From the NCBI GenBank assembly GCA_023362775.1, contig JALMGJ010000002.1, forward strand, positions 109,995,981 to 110,059,980: a stretch of DNA of 64,000 bases. Direction: 5' to 3'. The stretch's first letter is position 1, and each line of letters begins with the position of its first letter. Positions 45,114 to 56,684 of the stretch are shown here, piece after piece. The stretch is from Charina bottae. Lineage: Eukaryota > Chordata > Lepidosauria > Squamata > Charinaidae. Made by a program: the position numbers and the translations under genes. The notes beneath the pieces are model-generated. The model saw only the letters and a program-made list of their open reading frames with translations, did not search any database and was not told where the DNA came from.

Positions 45114-45988
45114 GCATACAGTACATGCAGCTTTTATGTACAAGCAAAAATGATTTGTTCCATAAAAGCATAATCCCTTTCCATTCTCTCCCCACAGTTC
45201 TGGAGCCTTGTGGTTAATTAAAATTGAATTAATTCATTTTTATCAATATTATTAAAGGAACTAGCTCCTACCTCTTTTCCTCCTTTCCATGTTTAAGGTT
45301 GAGAAAGATGCTTTCAACAAATCTCACACATGCTGGTTTCATAAAAGGGCTCTCTTTGTTCTGTATCTTTGGCTATCTTTTCTCAAACATCTAATCTAGC
45401 CCTCCTCAACCTTAGAAAGGTTGGATTTCAACTCCCAAAATGCTTGGCTGTGGCATGAGAGCCTTGGGCCATTAATTATTCCATCCCCATCTCACTTCTT
45501 TGGTTATCAGTGGAAGAGGCAGGAAAATGAACAATACAGTGATGTCACATCACCCATTGTGTTTAACTAGATGCTCTGAGGATGAGTTGGGAATGAACAT
45601 CAAGCAGCAGCTCCTGCTGCATTTCTCATCTAGTTAAACCTTACAGGGATATTGGCTCTCCAGCCTCTTTCTCCAACATCATGCTTAGGACAAAGAAACA
45701 CTGGAGAAGATACTTATCTAGAAATTCTGTTTCCTTAGCTGAAGAGAAGTAGTAACTGGAGCAGTTTTTAAGCTTTTATTTCATCCAAGAACTATCTGCC
45801 CAAAACAGTCAGTGGAGAGCTACCAACTTTAAGATTTATGAGAAAAGTGGGAATTCCCCAAGTCAAAAACAGAAGGTAGGAGATGGTACATCTGAAAATA
45901 AGTATGCCAACTGAAGTTTGTTAGCTGGATGTGGAGAAAAATAAGTAAATTGCTTCAATCCCCCTTTTATTGTTTTGTCATCTTAGTA
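45114..45988. other. Intron 6 sequence with MITE remnant
   Basis: 45395-45455 (CCTCCTCAACCTTAGAAAGG, ATTTCAACTCCCAAAATGC) is a decayed single arm related to the hAT MITE at 8887-9001. The rest is unassigned. Confidence 0.5.
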
Positions 45989-46022
45989 GTAGATGACTAA
46001 GTAAAGGTAAAGGTCCCTTTTC

Positions 46023-46523
46023 ACCAGCATCCCCACCACTCATGCTCTATCCGCTGTCAGGAAGAGACTAGAAGAGGACAGCACCCTGGAAAGGAGAAGC
46101 CATCTCAACCCAAACCAGATCTGCCATCTTCTGGACCTGTGTCTTAACACCACTTATTTCACATACAGAGGTGACTTTTACAGACAAAAACACGGCTGTG
46201 CCATGGGTTCTCCTGTGTCACCCATTGTGGCCAATTTATACATGGAAGAAGTGGAGAAGAAAGCACTCAACACATTCCAGGGAACGGTGCCCACCCACTG
46301 GTTTAGGTATGTGGATGACACCTGGGTCAAAATCAAGGCCCAGGAAGTACAGGCCTTCACGGACCATATAAACACTATAGATGCCAACATTAGCTTCACC
46401 AGAGAAGACACCAAGGACAACAGACTGGCATTCCTAGACTGTGAAGTCCTCATTGGGACCGGTGGCAAGCTAGAAATAGGGATCTACAGGAAACCCACAC
46501 ACAGATCAATATCTGATGTTTGA
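46023..46523 (+). pseudogene. Penelope reverse transcriptase, C-terminal part
   Basis: The frame is open from about 46023. Motifs: HLLDLCLNTTYFTYRGDFYRQ, then CAMGSPVSPIVANLYMEEVE (RT motif B), the catalytic FRYVDDTWVK (motif C) and LAFLDCEV...IYRKPTH. A loss of one CA unit in the short CA run at about 46495-46505 shifts the frame, so the nuclease lies in a different frame from 46516. Confidence 0.92.
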
Positions 46524-47295
46524 CTCCCACCATCCACTGCAGCACAAACTAGGAGTCATCAGGACATTGTCACACAGAGCAGAAACCATCCCCACCTCCA
46601 TGGATTCCAAAAAGAATGAAAATCAGCACCTGAGAACAGCCCTGAAGGCCTGTGGATATCCAAATTGGGCCTTCACCAAATCTAAATCTACCAGACCTAA
46701 AACAGCGACAGATAGGGCTGAGACTCAGAGTAAACGAAAGAACCTGGTCATTCCCTACATGGCTGGCGTGTCTGAAAAGATAAAACGGATATTTGGCAAA
46801 CACCACATACCTGTATATTTCAAACCCACCAACACACTGAGACAGAGGCTTGTACACCCCAAAGATCAAACTCCAAAACATAAGAAAAGCAATGTAGTTT
46901 ATGCAATCCAGTGCAGTGAGGAGTGCTCTGAACTCTACATTGGAGAAACCAAACAACCTATGTACAGGAGGATGGCCCAACACAGGAGAAATAACACCAC
47001 AGGACCAGAGTCAGCAGTTTATCTTCATCTAAAAGAAAAAGGACACTCATTTGAGGACATTAATGTTCACATTTTAGACAGAGAAGATAGGTGGTTTGAG
47101 AGAGGGGTCAAGGAATCCATTTATGCCAACTTGGAAAATCCTTCCTTGAATAGAGGTGGGGGCCTCAGGCACAAACTCTCCCCCATCTTCCTCCCCGTGT
47201 TGTCTTCTGTGCCTAGGAAGATTAAGACCATTTCAGAAGCTCAACAGCAGCATGGTGATTTTAACGACCCTCCATTAGATGATAAAAGGACTTAA
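46516..47295 (+). pseudogene. Penelope GIY-YIG endonuclease domain
   Basis: After the frameshift, 259 codons remain open. The linker TLRQRLVHPKDQTPKHKKSN leads into VVYAIQCSEECSELYIGETK, the GIY-YIG core (VYAI...LYIG), then MYRRMAQHRRNN with the conserved Arg, and DREDRWFERGVKESIYANLE with the catalytic Glu. This combination of RT and GIY-YIG nuclease defines Penelope-like elements. It ends at TAA 47293-47295. Confidence 0.92.
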
Positions 47296-47392
47296 AAATT
47301 ACATCTCAATATAACCATGACCTAGCCCCAGGTGTAAGGTCACACAGCTACCTAGGAACATATTTAGGATTCCCTTACCAACTTTGCTCAGA

Positions 47393-47426
47393 CTGAAGAA
47401 GCTCCTTGGATAAGGAGTGAAACGTT
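47393..47426 (+). ncRNA. Hammerhead-ribozyme-like motif in Penelope 3' region
   Basis: CTGAAGAA, stem GCTCCTT, loop GGAT, stem AAGGAGT, then GAAACGTT. The order CTGANGA, stem II, GAAA matches the hammerhead core, and hammerheads are known in Penelope-like elements. An extra A between the core and stem II, and a G-T closing pair, make activity uncertain. The copy at 21341-21374 (minus) has a perfect stem. Confidence 0.5.
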
Positions 47427-47868
47427 TCCACTAAGAAAATAGAAATCCAGTTGACATGATTCAAGCTACAAACAATTCCACCTGGATGACTGAGAACCTT
47501 CATAGACAAGTAAAGGTAAAGGTAAAGGTTTTCCCCTGCAAGGGTCGTGTCCGACTCTAGGGGGCGGTGCTCATCTCCGTTTTTTAGCCAAAGAGCCAGC
47601 GCTGTCCGAAGACGTTTCTGCGGTCATGTGGCCGGCATGACGCACGCGGAATGCTGTTACCATCCCACCTAAGTGGTACCTATTTATCTACTTGCATTTG
47701 CATGCTTTCGAATTGCTAGGTTGGCAAGAGCTGGGGCGAGTGCAGGAGCTCACTCCGTTATGTGGCGCTTGGGTCTTGAACCACCGACCTTCCAATTGAC
47801 AAGCCTGGCATCTTAACCACTGAGCCATCTCACCCCTCGTAGATGACTAGCAGGTGTATTTATTCAAA

Positions 47869-48120
47869 GTCTACAGCATATAGCAGCATCCAGTTGAGCT
47901 TGCCCTACTGAAAGTGCTAAGCAGGGTTGGATCAGATTATTACTTGGATGGAAGGCCACCAGGAAATACCAGGGCTGTAGACTGGACTGAGAACATCATG
48001 GAAGAAAACAATAGTACACTACTTCTGTATTGTTGCCAAGAAAGCCACATGGATATGTCCATATAGTCACCAGAAATTGAGCTTGGCTTAAGAGAATCTT
48101 TATCTTTCCCTTTACTTACT
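47869..48120 (+). mobile_element. 5S rRNA-derived SINE
   Basis: Begins GTCTACAGC like 5S rRNA; GTGCTAAGCAGGGTTGG and ATTACTTGGATGGAAGGCCA match the 5S internal promoter boxes, and AATACCAGGGCTGTAGAC matches the 5S 3' end. The downstream body (TATTGTTGCCAAGAAAGCC, CTTTATCTTTCCC) is shared with the copy at 41568. Confidence 0.82.
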
Positions 48121-48257
48121 CACTATGAATTCAGGTTTAGGGGTTGGTGATGTTTTCTCCCATTCTATGAATACTGATGTTTCAGATGACACCTAGAACA
48201 TTTTCTGGTATAGCTAGAGATTGGTAAAGTGGATGGATATCCCTCACATTCAGGTGG

Positions 48258-48302
<45 letters not shown>

Positions 48303-50009
48303 TCCATGCAATTTAGGATTAAATTTGTAAATTTTTTGCATCTTTTTTTTTAAAAAAGGAACCAAATGAATTTCTCATCTATTTGCACCAGCTATATTCA
48401 TATCTAAAGTTAAGCATATTACAGTTGATTAGTTTTTGGCTTGGCATGCTGGGTGAATTGAAGCATTATGACTCCTTCAGCCAACCATTGTTTTAAAAAG
48501 TCCTGGCTTAGCATTCTGCTATGGTCTATGCACTCTGCTCAGCATGGGGAGGGTCATGCTGTATCTGCTAGCTGTACAGCTGTTACAGATGAGAAACATC
48601 TCAGAAAAGAAGACTTGGCAGCTCTAATTCAGCACCATATCTAATTCGTTGCGGTGTACACACATACACGCAGATGAACACAGCTGTTTGCATTTCTAGA
48701 TTCTCCTTGGGGACATAGCTATAGAGTTCATAAGAATAGACCTCATGAATTCAAAGTCAAATGTTTTAAGTGCTATTGTGCAATGAAAAAGTTTTGGAAA
48801 TTAAATAAATCCTGGACCAGGTAAGCTGATAAATAAGGTTTCAGATTTGACTTCATTTGAAGAAGCAATGTGAATAAATAGAGATTTTTTTAAAAAAATC
48901 AAGTGCAGCCTGGGGGTTAATGCTATTGTTAGAAATAACATCTTCAGAGACTAAAGGGGAAAAAGAACCAATTCCTTCACATTGTCTGGCTTTTTCTAGT
49001 CATGCCAGATTAAAAATGGTTTGAAATGTTCACTGTTGACAGAAAGAGGCTTCCAACTGAAGATGACTCATTTTACATTAAAAAAACCCTGATTTTTTCT
49101 ATATGAATTATGACTGATTTATAATTCATTTCATCTTATGTATAATTCCATTTTGTGTTCCCAACTGTGCCCAGAGTTGAGTTTAGTGAGGGCCAGCTAT
49201 GTCCCATTTCCCATTGAGCAAAAACTTAAAAATCAACTAAATTAAACTCGGTAAGATCTGCATATGACAGTGGAAGCAATGGGGACACCAAAGCAATATA
49301 AGGCCAGAGTCATTGGACTTAGGTGCCAAAAACCTAACAACAACAACAACAGCAACAACAACAACAACAATAATCTCTAGTTTCCACTGCACATTTTTCC
49401 TAGTAGCATAAAATATGGCTAGTTACATGTTAGAATAGAATCTTCTGGCTCACTACAATCTTACAGTGAAATAGATTCTTTTATCATTTCCAGCAAGATG
49501 CACATTTCTCCTTTGCTCAGAATGTAGGTCTCTAACTTTCAGGTTATATTCCTCTGTCTTTGCAGAAAATACCAGCTTTTTACTACATGAACTTCTATGC
49601 AATTTCCTCCCTTTAGAAGCAAAGTACCTTGCAGATTTATTCTATTTTGTGACTACTCTGAATATTCAAATATCCAGTGGATGTTTCTTATATAAATGTC
49701 ATTCCTCGATTTAAAAATGGTCTTATATGTAGCTGTTGAAGTGCTGCTATTAGTATTAGCAAGGGACTGTATCTGAGTTGTATTGTAGATTTTGATTGCT
49801 AGTACTAGTAGTTTATAATACGTGTGATTTACTGTGGATGTTTATTACTCTAGATATTTTATTTTTATTTTAAATTGTATTCTGTTTGTTTATATTTAAT
49901 GGTATATTGCAGATGATTCATTGCATGCTACCACACGTCTGCTCAGATTTGGCAACATACAAGTGCAAAGAAGAAATAATTTTATTTAATTTTATATTTA
50001 ATGTTGTCT
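48121..50009. other. Intron 6 sequence with two microsatellites
   Basis: (ATC)n at 48258-48300 (about 14 units) and (AAC)n at 49338-49371. No other feature recognised. Confidence 0.6.
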
Positions 50010-50215
50010 AAAATGGTCCAGTCTAGGTTTGAAGAGGGGTCAGATCACTGCCTCCTTAATGGATGGCGGAACTGCCCCCTCTCTCAAGGATGCATTCACC
50101 ACCACCCAATGTTAGTTCAGCCACCACATGTCATCTCCCAGGCAGCCATGGCCAGTCAGGACCTGGACCCCACACCAAGGAGGCTGAACTAACAGATTCA
50201 GGAGGTAGTCAAATA
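50010..50215 (-). mobile_element. Old CR1/L3 fragment
   Basis: The stretch GAAGAGGGGTCAGATCACTG through CTCTCAAGGATGCATTCACC and GACCTGGACCCCACACC parallels 39605-39745 of the large L3 element (minus strand), from between the endonuclease and RT. Confidence 0.7.
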
Positions 50216-53200
50216 AATTTGATATGGTCTGGAAATAACCTCTGGCACATGGAGAAATTGTATATGGAGTAAAACTTTTCCAGTTAGCCATTCTGAGACA
50301 GTGGCAAAAGGCCTCTGATAAAGACATGGATAAGAATTTAATCCATGAATGAGCAAGTGTTGACATTTAGGGAGGATTAGAGCTGTTACTGCAAATTGCA
50401 GCATTTCAGAGGACCCATGAAAGTCAATTCCACTAAACTAGGATAATTTTGAATTTTCTGACAAAATGAAGTCTGATGGGAGTTCTAAATACACTAATAA
50501 TACCTTTGAGCTCTGCTTGATGATAGGGAGGAAGTTAAGGAGTGACTCTCCATTTCCTGGCTGCTACTTTACCTACTTTACATGGAGTGTTGTGAATTTA
50601 TTCTAAACTAAAGTGGAAAGAGAGGTCTTCACAGAGAGATGAAAGGCCACACTGCTCCTGAAATATGTAATATATCCCCCAACTGACAAAACTGGATATG
50701 ACTAAATTATCTTGAAAAACATACTTAATTATTCCTGAAACAATCTTAACTAATGTGAGCTGCTACTTGTGTAAATGCACAATACATGTATTGATCACTT
50801 TATTTGTTTAAGTAAGTAGAAAGGGACTGTGTGCATTAGTGCATTCATAACAAATACGATCTTTCAATTACATCAGCAGTGTGAGACCATTACTGTGGGT
50901 TGCAAAATTGGATTAATGGTCCCTCCGGAAGGCCATGCTAGCTTAATGTGGACTGATAGTTTTCTTTAATGAATACCCTATTTTAAAGTCATGCTGAATT
51001 TAATCAAATTGATTGTCCTTTGTGTGTATGAGGCTGTGTTGCATGAGAGGGAAACAAAAGAATTAAAACTTGAAGTATTTTTTCCAGAAGTTCTGATTTT
51101 TTCATGGAAACAAAAATCAGATAGCAAAAGGAAGGGACTCTGTGTGAGATAGTACACAACTCTCAGTGAAGTTATTGTGAAGTCTTTTTTCCCCCAATAA
51201 ACTCTTACTGAGCCAGAAATAAGACACTTGGTTTATGCAAAGCATTCTTTTTCATCTTTCACTGATAGCTCAATTGCAGCTCTTGGCTTCCATTTTGTGA
51301 TGCCAGAGCATCCCCAGATTGTGTAACTGAACAATTTTTGATAGCACATTTTCTGTTCTCCCCCCCCCCCCTACAAAGGTATAAAAAATGGTTTAAGCAT
51401 ATGTGAAGTGGCACAATAAAACGGACATAACTGAACATAAAAGGAAGGGAAAAGTCTATGCAGCCCTTGAAAGCTAAAATAATAATTTTTAAATGTAGGC
51501 CTGGACCAAATATTGCTCACCCATTTTGTTTAATTACTTACTTTTCCAAGTTGAGAAGCTAAGCTAAAGGCTTTCATTTGTCCCTTTTTCATATTCCAAA
51601 CTGTGGGATATAATTAGGCAAGGTCTGAAATTACTAATCCTTCCTCTATAAAGGAGGTTAGCAAGGCAACATGCCTCCAATGAGTGCAGAAGGTCTTCAA
51701 ATGTGGTTTAGCTATTTTTATCAAACATATGCTCTCTATAATTGCTTCCCTAAACTATAATCATTTCACCCTCTTCCCTCTTATGCTAATTAAACCTCTG
51801 TTTATTCTGGAATTAAATATTTCAGAAGTACCAATGCTGATGAAAGTCTTACCACTGAGTTGCAACCATCCCTTCTTTATCCACAAGATGATCATGGGTA
51901 ATTTGAATAAATTATTGGTTAGTCATGCGGCCTTTAAAAAGGTTATTCTGATGATGGCTTGCCACAATTTCCACACACTCTCCCCCACCCCCACCCCCAA
52001 GATACTGCAAGTGTCACAATTCGGGGACACAGAACACATGTTCAAGATTGTTGCCCTCAGGAGGTAAGTTTCCACTGAACTGTCCAAACAGCAGGTATTA
52101 CATTCAGCTGTCTAATCTTTGCTGCACTGACTCATCTTCTTAGTCACGGATTTCTTCTTCTTCCTCTTCTTCGTTGTCTTCTGCTGCCGCCACTGCCACT
52201 GGCAATAGGATTTTTAAAAAATGCTTCCCAAGCATTTTGTTCTGAATACCATAATAGATTCCAAGATCAAATGTATAAAGACATGAATTCTACTCTTCCC
52301 AATTTTATTTTTAAAATGTGGACTCCAAGCTAAGGAATCTGTGGCATATAAAAGGTGATAATTTGACGGCTATATTGAGTCACCAGCTGGAATTTTTTTC
52401 TGCAATCTTGACTGATATTTCTTCCCAAGTATTGAGCTAATGCCCTTGTTCTTCTGAATCACGAACCTTTTATCATGTCAGAGTCTACTACATGTGCATA
52501 CGAAAGATCATACAATGCAAGGTAAAATGGAAAGAGGTCACTGTAACACCTCTTTCCCACCCAGCAGAGAAAATCAGTCATCAGTTTAGTGCTTGATCAC
52601 TCCATTTATTGAAATCCAAGCCAGAGCAAAATGGAGTGCTGCCACTCCAGAAGCATATTAGAAAAGGAGTTGTGGCCTTGAATCACAAGAAGGGTCTCGA
52701 AAATTTTCTTATCTTGCAACGGGATAAAAATATCAGTTTCTGATGGCAGATTCTGGTAAATCATGTTCATATGTTCTCTTGCTCGCATTTCGCAAGGAAG
52801 ACCCATGTTCAGAATGTCGGTGATGTGGCCTAGATTAAAACTGCTGGATTCACGCTCGGAGTCTGAACTTCTGTCTGTTCTTTTGCATGTTTTCTCTGAT
52901 GACAGAGTCATTAAAGCAAGGGAGGCAATCGGTAGCCTCAGCATCTTAATTGTGTCTCCCAAAGCCCTCTCAGGCCATCCCTGCCAAACACTGGTGGTGC
53001 TCTTGAAAGGGGAAACCCATGAAAGCTGTAGTGTAAACCTTTAAATAGCTTATCACCATAAAAGAAAAAAAATCCTTTCTTAGAAACAAAAGGAAAACAA
53101 AAACGAAAATCATAGTCCCAAGTGCTGAGGCCTTATCTACTTTGCATGATTGCCCCTATTCCCTGTAAACCTCTTCAATAATTAAATTAGGTCCTCAGCC

Positions 53201-53387
53201 TTTGGGTTGCTTTCATCATCAGTCGTAGTCTAAAAGGCAAGGAAAATATCCTATATACATAATGTAGTATTTCTGTTGGAATGTTATCTCTATACAGTAC
53301 CTAAAGGCTAAAAGTGGGGACAGTGAGGAAGGCACAAGAATACCATCCCCACTCTAACATCTTCATATATGAACATATATCCGAACA
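50216..53387. other. Intron 6 sequence, no gene recognised
   Basis: Unassigned. The open frame at 52606-52962 (-) and the frame at 51684-52067 (+) show no known motif. A pyrimidine-rich run (TTCTTCTTCTTCCTCTTCTT) lies at about 52149-52170. Confidence 0.4.
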
Positions 53388-54098
53388 GTCACTCATGCCC
53401 TTGTCATCTCTCATATAGATTATTGCAACGCGCTCTACATGGGGCTACCCTTGAAGAGTATCCGAAAGCTTCAGCTGGTCCAAAATGCAGCCGCTCGAGC
53501 AGTTACAGGTGCGATAAGGTCAGCACATATAACACCACTGCTCCACGAGGAGCATTGGGTACCAGTTTGCTTCTGGGTCAAATTCAAGGTGTTGGCTATC
53601 ACCTTTAAAGCCCTACATGGCATGGGACCAGGGTATCTGAGGGACCGTCTCATCCCAATTACCTCTACCCGCCCCACCCGGTCATGCAGGGAGGGCATGC
53701 TATGGACCCCGTCAATAAAATAATTCCATCTAGCGGAGTCCAGGAGGTGTGCCTTCTCTGCGATAGTGCCCGCCCTGTGGAATATCTTGCCCCGGGAGGT
53801 GAGGCAGGCGCCCTCTCTCCTGGCTTTCCGAACATCTTTAAAAACCTGGTTCTTCCGCCTGGCTTGGGACAAAGGAAGTGATAGTTCCTCCTGGGGGTGG
53901 TTAGCTTAGTAATAACCTCCTTTTAAGATCTTACCATCCTCTGGATTTTTTATATTTCTATTTATTATGATATTGTATTTTAATGATTTATAGGTTTTTT
54001 AATTTTAATATTTTATTGTAAACCGCCCAGAGTCTACTGCGGGAGAGATGGGCGGTGATAAATTTGATTAATAAATAAATAAATAAATAAATATGATG
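53388..54098 (+). mobile_element. CR1/L3 LINE, 3' 710 bp
   Basis: Matches 650-1380 of the copy at the left edge: CTCATATAGATTATTGCAAC, GGGGCTACCCTTGAAGAGTA, TTTAAAGCCCTACATGGCAT. The C-terminal domain of ORF2 is in two overlapping frames (53439-53723, 53684-53881) because of a frameshift. The terminal hairpin and the AAAT tail are at 54022-54092. Confidence 0.92.
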
Positions 54099-54321
54099 CT
54101 AACTGTCACTCTTCCTTTCATCTTCGTTGGTTTAAGCTAGAAATGATCTTCCATAAATGTTCATGGATGAATGAGATTAGAAGCAGGACTCCCCATTACT
54201 CGGAGTTTTCTGAATATGTTCCCCCAAATGCATAGAAGGTCTCTTCACACCTTCAGGCTAAACACACAATGACTAAGATGGATATTGCCAGGGGCTCAGT
54301 TGGGAGATGACCCTATAGATT

Positions 54322-54990
54322 AAAGAATCATAGAACTGGGAGAGGCCACCAAAGCCATGAGTCCAAATATTTGCTCAGTCCAGGAATTCAAATTAAAGTA
54401 TCCCTGGGTGATGGCTGTCTATCCTTGGCTTTAACACTTCTGATGAAGAAAAGGTCAACCATTTACCTCCTGTAACTTAAAGCCATTATTCTGTTTCTTG
54501 AACAACAGGTATTTCTTTGTGTGACAGCCATTCTACTATTTGGAAAGCCCTATCATATTCCCTAGTAGCCATTTCTCATGGACATGCCTAGTTTCCTTAG
54601 TCTCTCCTTCTAAGACTAAGTTTTCTTAGTTCATTCTTGCTGCCCATCTCTGCACTGGTCAGTTTCTCTAAGTCTTTCTTAAAATGTGGTGCCCAGAACT
54701 GGACACAGTACATGTGATGGAGTCTGGCCAAAGCAAAATAAAGTGGAACTACAGTAACCCTTGATTCAGAAATCATACTAAAACTGTGTTTGCCTTTTTT
54801 GCAGTGATATTAGACTGCTTGCAACCAGCCACTATTCCAAGATCTGTTTCACAAGTATATTTCATTATCTAGTCATGGTGGCCCTCCCCCTCCCCTTTGA
54901 TCCTATACCTGTGCCTTTAATTTTTGTTTCCAAAGTAGAACACTTTGCATATGTCTCTATTAAATTTCATGCTTCTAGTTTTAGCTAATA
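54322..54990 (-). mobile_element. Old amniote CR1 LINE, 3' part
   Basis: AATCATAGAACTGGGAGAGG at the left is the complement of the CR1 terminus (ATTCTATGATT). CTTAAAATGTGGTGCCCAGA and ACTGGACACAGTACATG match the conserved CR1 region familiar from birds and crocodilians. It is heavily diverged. Its right end lies about 170 bp from GABRG2 exon 6. Confidence 0.8.
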
Positions 54991-55156
54991 TCTCTAACCT
55001 ATGAAGCTTATACTATATTTTCTTTCTGTATTCTGTTCAAGATACCCCACCCAGTTTCATGCCAACTACAAATACAATAAGCATTCCCGCCACCCTTCAT
55101 CTGGATTATTAATGAAAATGGTGAAGAGATGATGAAACTATAGTCACTTAACTTAC

Positions 55157-55294
55157 CTGATGTTGTTGGAACCACTTCAGTTGTATTTCTAAGTCCAATA
55201 AATGAGAACTGATAAAGCCTCCAGGATCTAGTATCTCCCACTTCCACTGAGCTGCGTTTCCACATGTAGATTATTTCTTCCTTTGGGTAGCCAT
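55157..55294 (-). CDS. GABRG2: GABRG2 exon 6
   Basis: This 138-bp exon completes the Tyr codon from exon 5 and encodes [19 protein letters not shown] through [12 protein letters not shown] plus one base of Gly. [18 protein letters not shown] is diagnostic of gamma-2 as against gamma-1 and gamma-3. NTT is a conserved N-glycosylation site. The segment forms the late beta-strands (loop F and loop C region) leading to M1. The acceptor tract is TTTTCCTTGCTTTGAAG and the donor GTAAGT. Intron 5 is 1307 bp. Just downstream begins the 51.5-kb intron 6. Confidence 0.96.
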
Positions 55295-56601
55295 CTTCAA
55301 AGCAAGGAAAATCAGGATTCCATCAATATTTTCTTTTACGTGCTAGTACTTTCCTATTTATATGTGGGTCTCAATGATACTATAGATGCACTTGTATGAA
55401 TTGCAGCCCTCTTGCAACACAGTGATTATTGAACTCATCTAAAACCCAAAGCAACAAGAACTTCAGAAAGAGATTTTACAGTTACAAACCATCATGGAAA
55501 AGCATGACTACGTCACATCTCTGTCAGGTTCCACTATATCAAATTGTAAATATCCTTTTTCTAAAGATGAAACTTGGCAGATTCACTGGCTACTCAGCCC
55601 CAACCCCCATGCCTTTCAGTAATGGCTTTCTAAATGTAAAATTACACAGAATAGTGATGGATTTTATCGGGAACATGTATGCTGATGTGCATGCCAATCT
55701 GTAAAGATCAACTGCTACATATTTGAGAGATCCTCTACTTATTGAAATAATAACTAAAACATAAAATGCACACTTATGCATGCTTTACTTTGGAGAGAGA
55801 GATATTGTGGTGCTCTGGACACAGCACTGAATTTTGCAGTGAGGAGTTTTAGATGCTATTCCCCAGTTAGCTGTGAAGTTTAGTGAGTCGGTCTCACTAT
55901 TCTTGTTCAGTTCACTTCACTAACTGTTACACAATTATAAAATATAAGAAACCCAAGGCTTGCCTAAGACATTTCACTCTCTGTACAAAAGCCATCTAAA
56001 GCCTTCATCATTAATGACAGAGAAGCTTCATCCATAATGGTTGAAGAAAGCAAATGAGCTTAGAGAATGGAGGGCAAGGGCAACATGAACCATGGACATC
56101 TGAGACAGTCTCTTCATTCCATTCACTTCATTAATGACAAGGTCAACTCTATTTAACTCTATGCATCATAATCTCACATATTCCTGAGCTTAGAGGAAGG
56201 TTGGGACACAAATGTGATGAATATATAAACTTTTGAGATCTGGCTTGCTAGCTTACTTTTTGACAGCAAAATTTCTGCTTTGTATGGACTCCCAACAGTA
56301 TTTGGTAACCTCACATTTACTTAACCACATATAGCTATTGTTTAGAAATAGCCACAGTAACGTATAGACAAATGCACCAGATTTCTCATGAAAATCAAGA
56401 GCAATAGATACTGTGTGTCCATCTATACAATAATTTGTATTAATTTTAGCATTGATTGTTGCTGCAGATTGAAACAAAAACATACTATCTATTACTTTGT
56501 CAGCTTTATCTGATTACTGTGTGATCAAGCTTTTTAATTTTTTTAAAATTTTCCTCTTTCTTTCATCAGAATAATCCCATTGTTCTGTGTTGACGACTTA
56601 C
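55295..56601. other. GABRG2 intron 5
   Basis: Clean intron with no recognised repeat; open frames inside (55429-55704, 56253-56483) have no support. Confidence 0.6.
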
Positions 56602-56684
56602 AGCTTGAAAATGCCAGGGGACAAGAATGCTCATCCATTGGGAAATTGTGTAACTGTAACTGACACTCAGCATCTATTGTCAGT
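56602..56684 (-). CDS. GABRG2: GABRG2 exon 5 (Cys-loop)
   Basis: This 83-bp exon (family-typical) begins with one base finishing an Arg codon and encodes [14 protein letters not shown] and [13 protein letters not shown], ending in one base of a Tyr codon. The two Cys residues separated by 13 residues form the disulphide Cys-loop that couples ligand binding to channel gating. The acceptor is TTTCTTTTCAG and the donor GTAAGT. The oddity is PLAFSS: the gamma-2 sequences I know have Glu at the Ala position, a single-base GAA-to-GCA change. No in-frame ORF of more than 60 codons covers it, so it is easily missed. Intron 4 is 811 bp. Confidence 0.95.

Larger units (their letters stand above)
46015..47507 (+). 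mobile_element. Penelope-like element (RT plus GIY-YIG endonuclease), 5'-truncated
   Basis: Bounded by about 16 bp of duplicated AAGTAAAGGTAAAGGT (45999-46014, 47508-47523), which is SINE tail sequence. It has the second half of a Penelope reverse transcriptase followed by a GIY-YIG nuclease, then about 210 bp of 3' UTR with a hammerhead-like motif at 47393-47426. The 5' two-thirds is missing and the ORF has a frameshift. Confidence 0.92.
46000..47838 (-). mobile_element. Sauria SINE interrupted by a Penelope-like element
   Basis: 11-bp perfect duplications GTAGATGACTA lie at 45989-45999 and 47839-47849. Minus-strand SINE: its 3' AAAGGTAAAGGT-type tail occurs on both sides of the Penelope insertion, and its body and tRNA-like head occupy 47524-47838 (CGTGTCCGACTCTAGGGGGC, AGCCAGCGCTGTCCGAAGAC, CTAGGTTGGCAAGAGCTGGG and the B-box complement GGTCGGTGGTTCAAGACCC). 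Confidence 0.88.

Noticed and set aside
52606..53044. Overlapping open frames on opposite strands near 52.6-53.0 kb
   Set aside because: No recognisable domain, no splice context, and each is the shadow of the other; more likely chance or an unrecognised old repeat.
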